DNA from: an uncultured Gemmatimonadota bacterium | GTDB taxonomy: Bacteria > Gemmatimonadota > Gemmatimonadetes > Gemmatimonadales > Gemmatimonadaceae | Assembly (NCBI GenBank): GCA_903906325.1 | Contig: CAIVJV010000023.1 | Coordinates: 1 to 5,169 of the forward strand | Reading direction: 5' to 3' | Length of the DNA: 5,169 nucleotides | Notes under the pieces: generated by a model | Told to the model about the DNA's origin: nothing | The model's database searches: none | Seen by the model: the letters and a program-made list of their open reading frames with translations, nothing else | Position numbers and translations under genes: made by a program | Shown here: piece after piece, positions 4,806 to 5,169 of the stretch | Layout of the letters: every line of letters begins with the position of its first letter | Numbering within the stretch: the first letter of the stretch is position 1

Positions 4806-5169
4806 CGAGTCGGGTCTCCACCGCGGTGAGGAGCTGCTGTCGTCGGCCCTCGATCTCCTTCTCCTTCAAGGTCCGCTCGGGATGACGGAAGGTGAGGCGC
4901 CACGCGAGGGAGCGGAACCCCTCGGCCACCCCCGTCCCGCGGAACTCGTCGAACAGCACCACCCGCTCGAGGAGCGCCCCCCCCGCCTCGCGGAGCACCG
5001 CCTCGACCGAGGCCGCCTCGACCGCGTCTGGCACCAGGAAGGCGAGATCGAACTCCGCCGCGGGGGTGCTCGGGAGGGCGCGGAACCGCACCGGGGCCTG
5101 CCGCGCCGCCACGACCGCGGTCCCATGCGCATGCGCACCAGGCGCGGCGACGGGCGCACTCGGCATCAC
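4783..5169 (-). CDS. pheT: Phenylalanyl-tRNA synthetase beta subunit, C-terminal end (5' part outside window)
   Basis: The frame is open through the high end of the window, so only the last 128 residues are present; the full protein would be about 800. The visible part is the ferredoxin-fold anticodon-binding (FDX-ACB) domain that binds the tRNA-Phe anticodon region. Recognisable family features are FRALPSTPAAEFDLAFLV (29-46), where most homologues have a Pro..RDL motif, VVLFDEFRGTGVAEGFRSLA (70-89) matching the LFDVY.G....G.KSLA signature, and RLTFRHPERTLKEKEI (91-106) matching the TLTD.EV region. The protein ends soon after RLDVRPR. An Ala/Pro/His-rich stretch (about 5-24) precedes the domain. 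The internal GTG/ATG codons at the window edge are not a real start. The 3' end overlaps the next gene by 23 nt. The enzyme charges tRNA-Phe as an alpha2-beta2 tetramer in the cytoplasm. Confidence 0.88.
   Translation of the reverse strand: MMPSAPVAAPGAHAHGTAVVAARQAPVRFRALPSTPAAEFDLAFLVPDAVEAASVEAVLREAGGALLERVVLFDEFRGTGVAEGFRSLAWRLTFRHPERTLKEKEIEGRRQQLLTAVETRLDVRPRVA

Noticed and set aside
3599..4885. 428-residue open frame on the plus strand crossing the spacer
   Set aside because: It runs antisense to rny, zapA, the coiled-coil gene and the pheT end. Its Arg/Ser/Pro/Ala composition is that of a shadow frame, and no domain is recognisable.
4783..5169. A complete 128-residue protein starting at the GTG or ATG at the window edge
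   Set aside because: The content is the C-terminal FDX-ACB domain of PheT and the frame is open to the edge, so these codons are internal.

Overview
The window is a dense, one-directional stretch of bacterial housekeeping genes. All supported genes lie on the minus strand, so transcription runs from high to low coordinates. The order is pheT (3' part only), a small coiled-coil protein, zapA, a 261-nt spacer with a candidate structured RNA, rny (RNase Y), folD, xseA, xseB, and the first 27 codons of a probable polyprenyl diphosphate synthase (ispA-like). Base composition is strongly GC-rich, with G/C favoured at third codon positions, which is why long antisense shadow frames occur on the plus strand.

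The combination of high GC, RNase Y, ZapA and this gene order suggests a Gram-negative soil or water bacterium, with Gemmatimonadota as my best guess. That is an inference from gene order and general knowledge, not from a database match. Nothing here points to a plasmid, phage, transposon, CRISPR array or recent transfer.

Region 5169-4198 holds the end of phenylalanyl-tRNA synthetase beta, a 101-residue coiled-coil protein and ZapA. Their reading frames overlap (23 nt, then ATGA), so they look like one translationally coupled unit. Region 4197-3937 is the only real gap. It can be folded by hand into a long interrupted rod with an asymmetric central bubble, followed by a 12-bp palindrome and a nested 7+7 bp hairpin. 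Its position between zapA and rny and its rod shape make a 6S-type (ssrS) RNA the leading idea, but a promoter plus structured leader for rny competes with it. Region 3936-1 holds rny, folD, xseA, xseB and the ispA-like start, again with overlaps or gaps of a few bases: 11-nt overlap, 8-nt gap, ATGA and GTGA.

Functionally the cluster joins translation (PheT), division-ring assembly (ZapA), mRNA turnover (RNase Y), one-carbon folate metabolism (FolD), DNA repair (exonuclease VII, XseA plus XseB) and the start of isoprenoid synthesis. The folD-xseA-xseB-ispA run is a recurrent bacterial arrangement. No wholly new multi-gene system is visible; the least explained items are the spacer RNA and the coiled-coil protein before ZapA.
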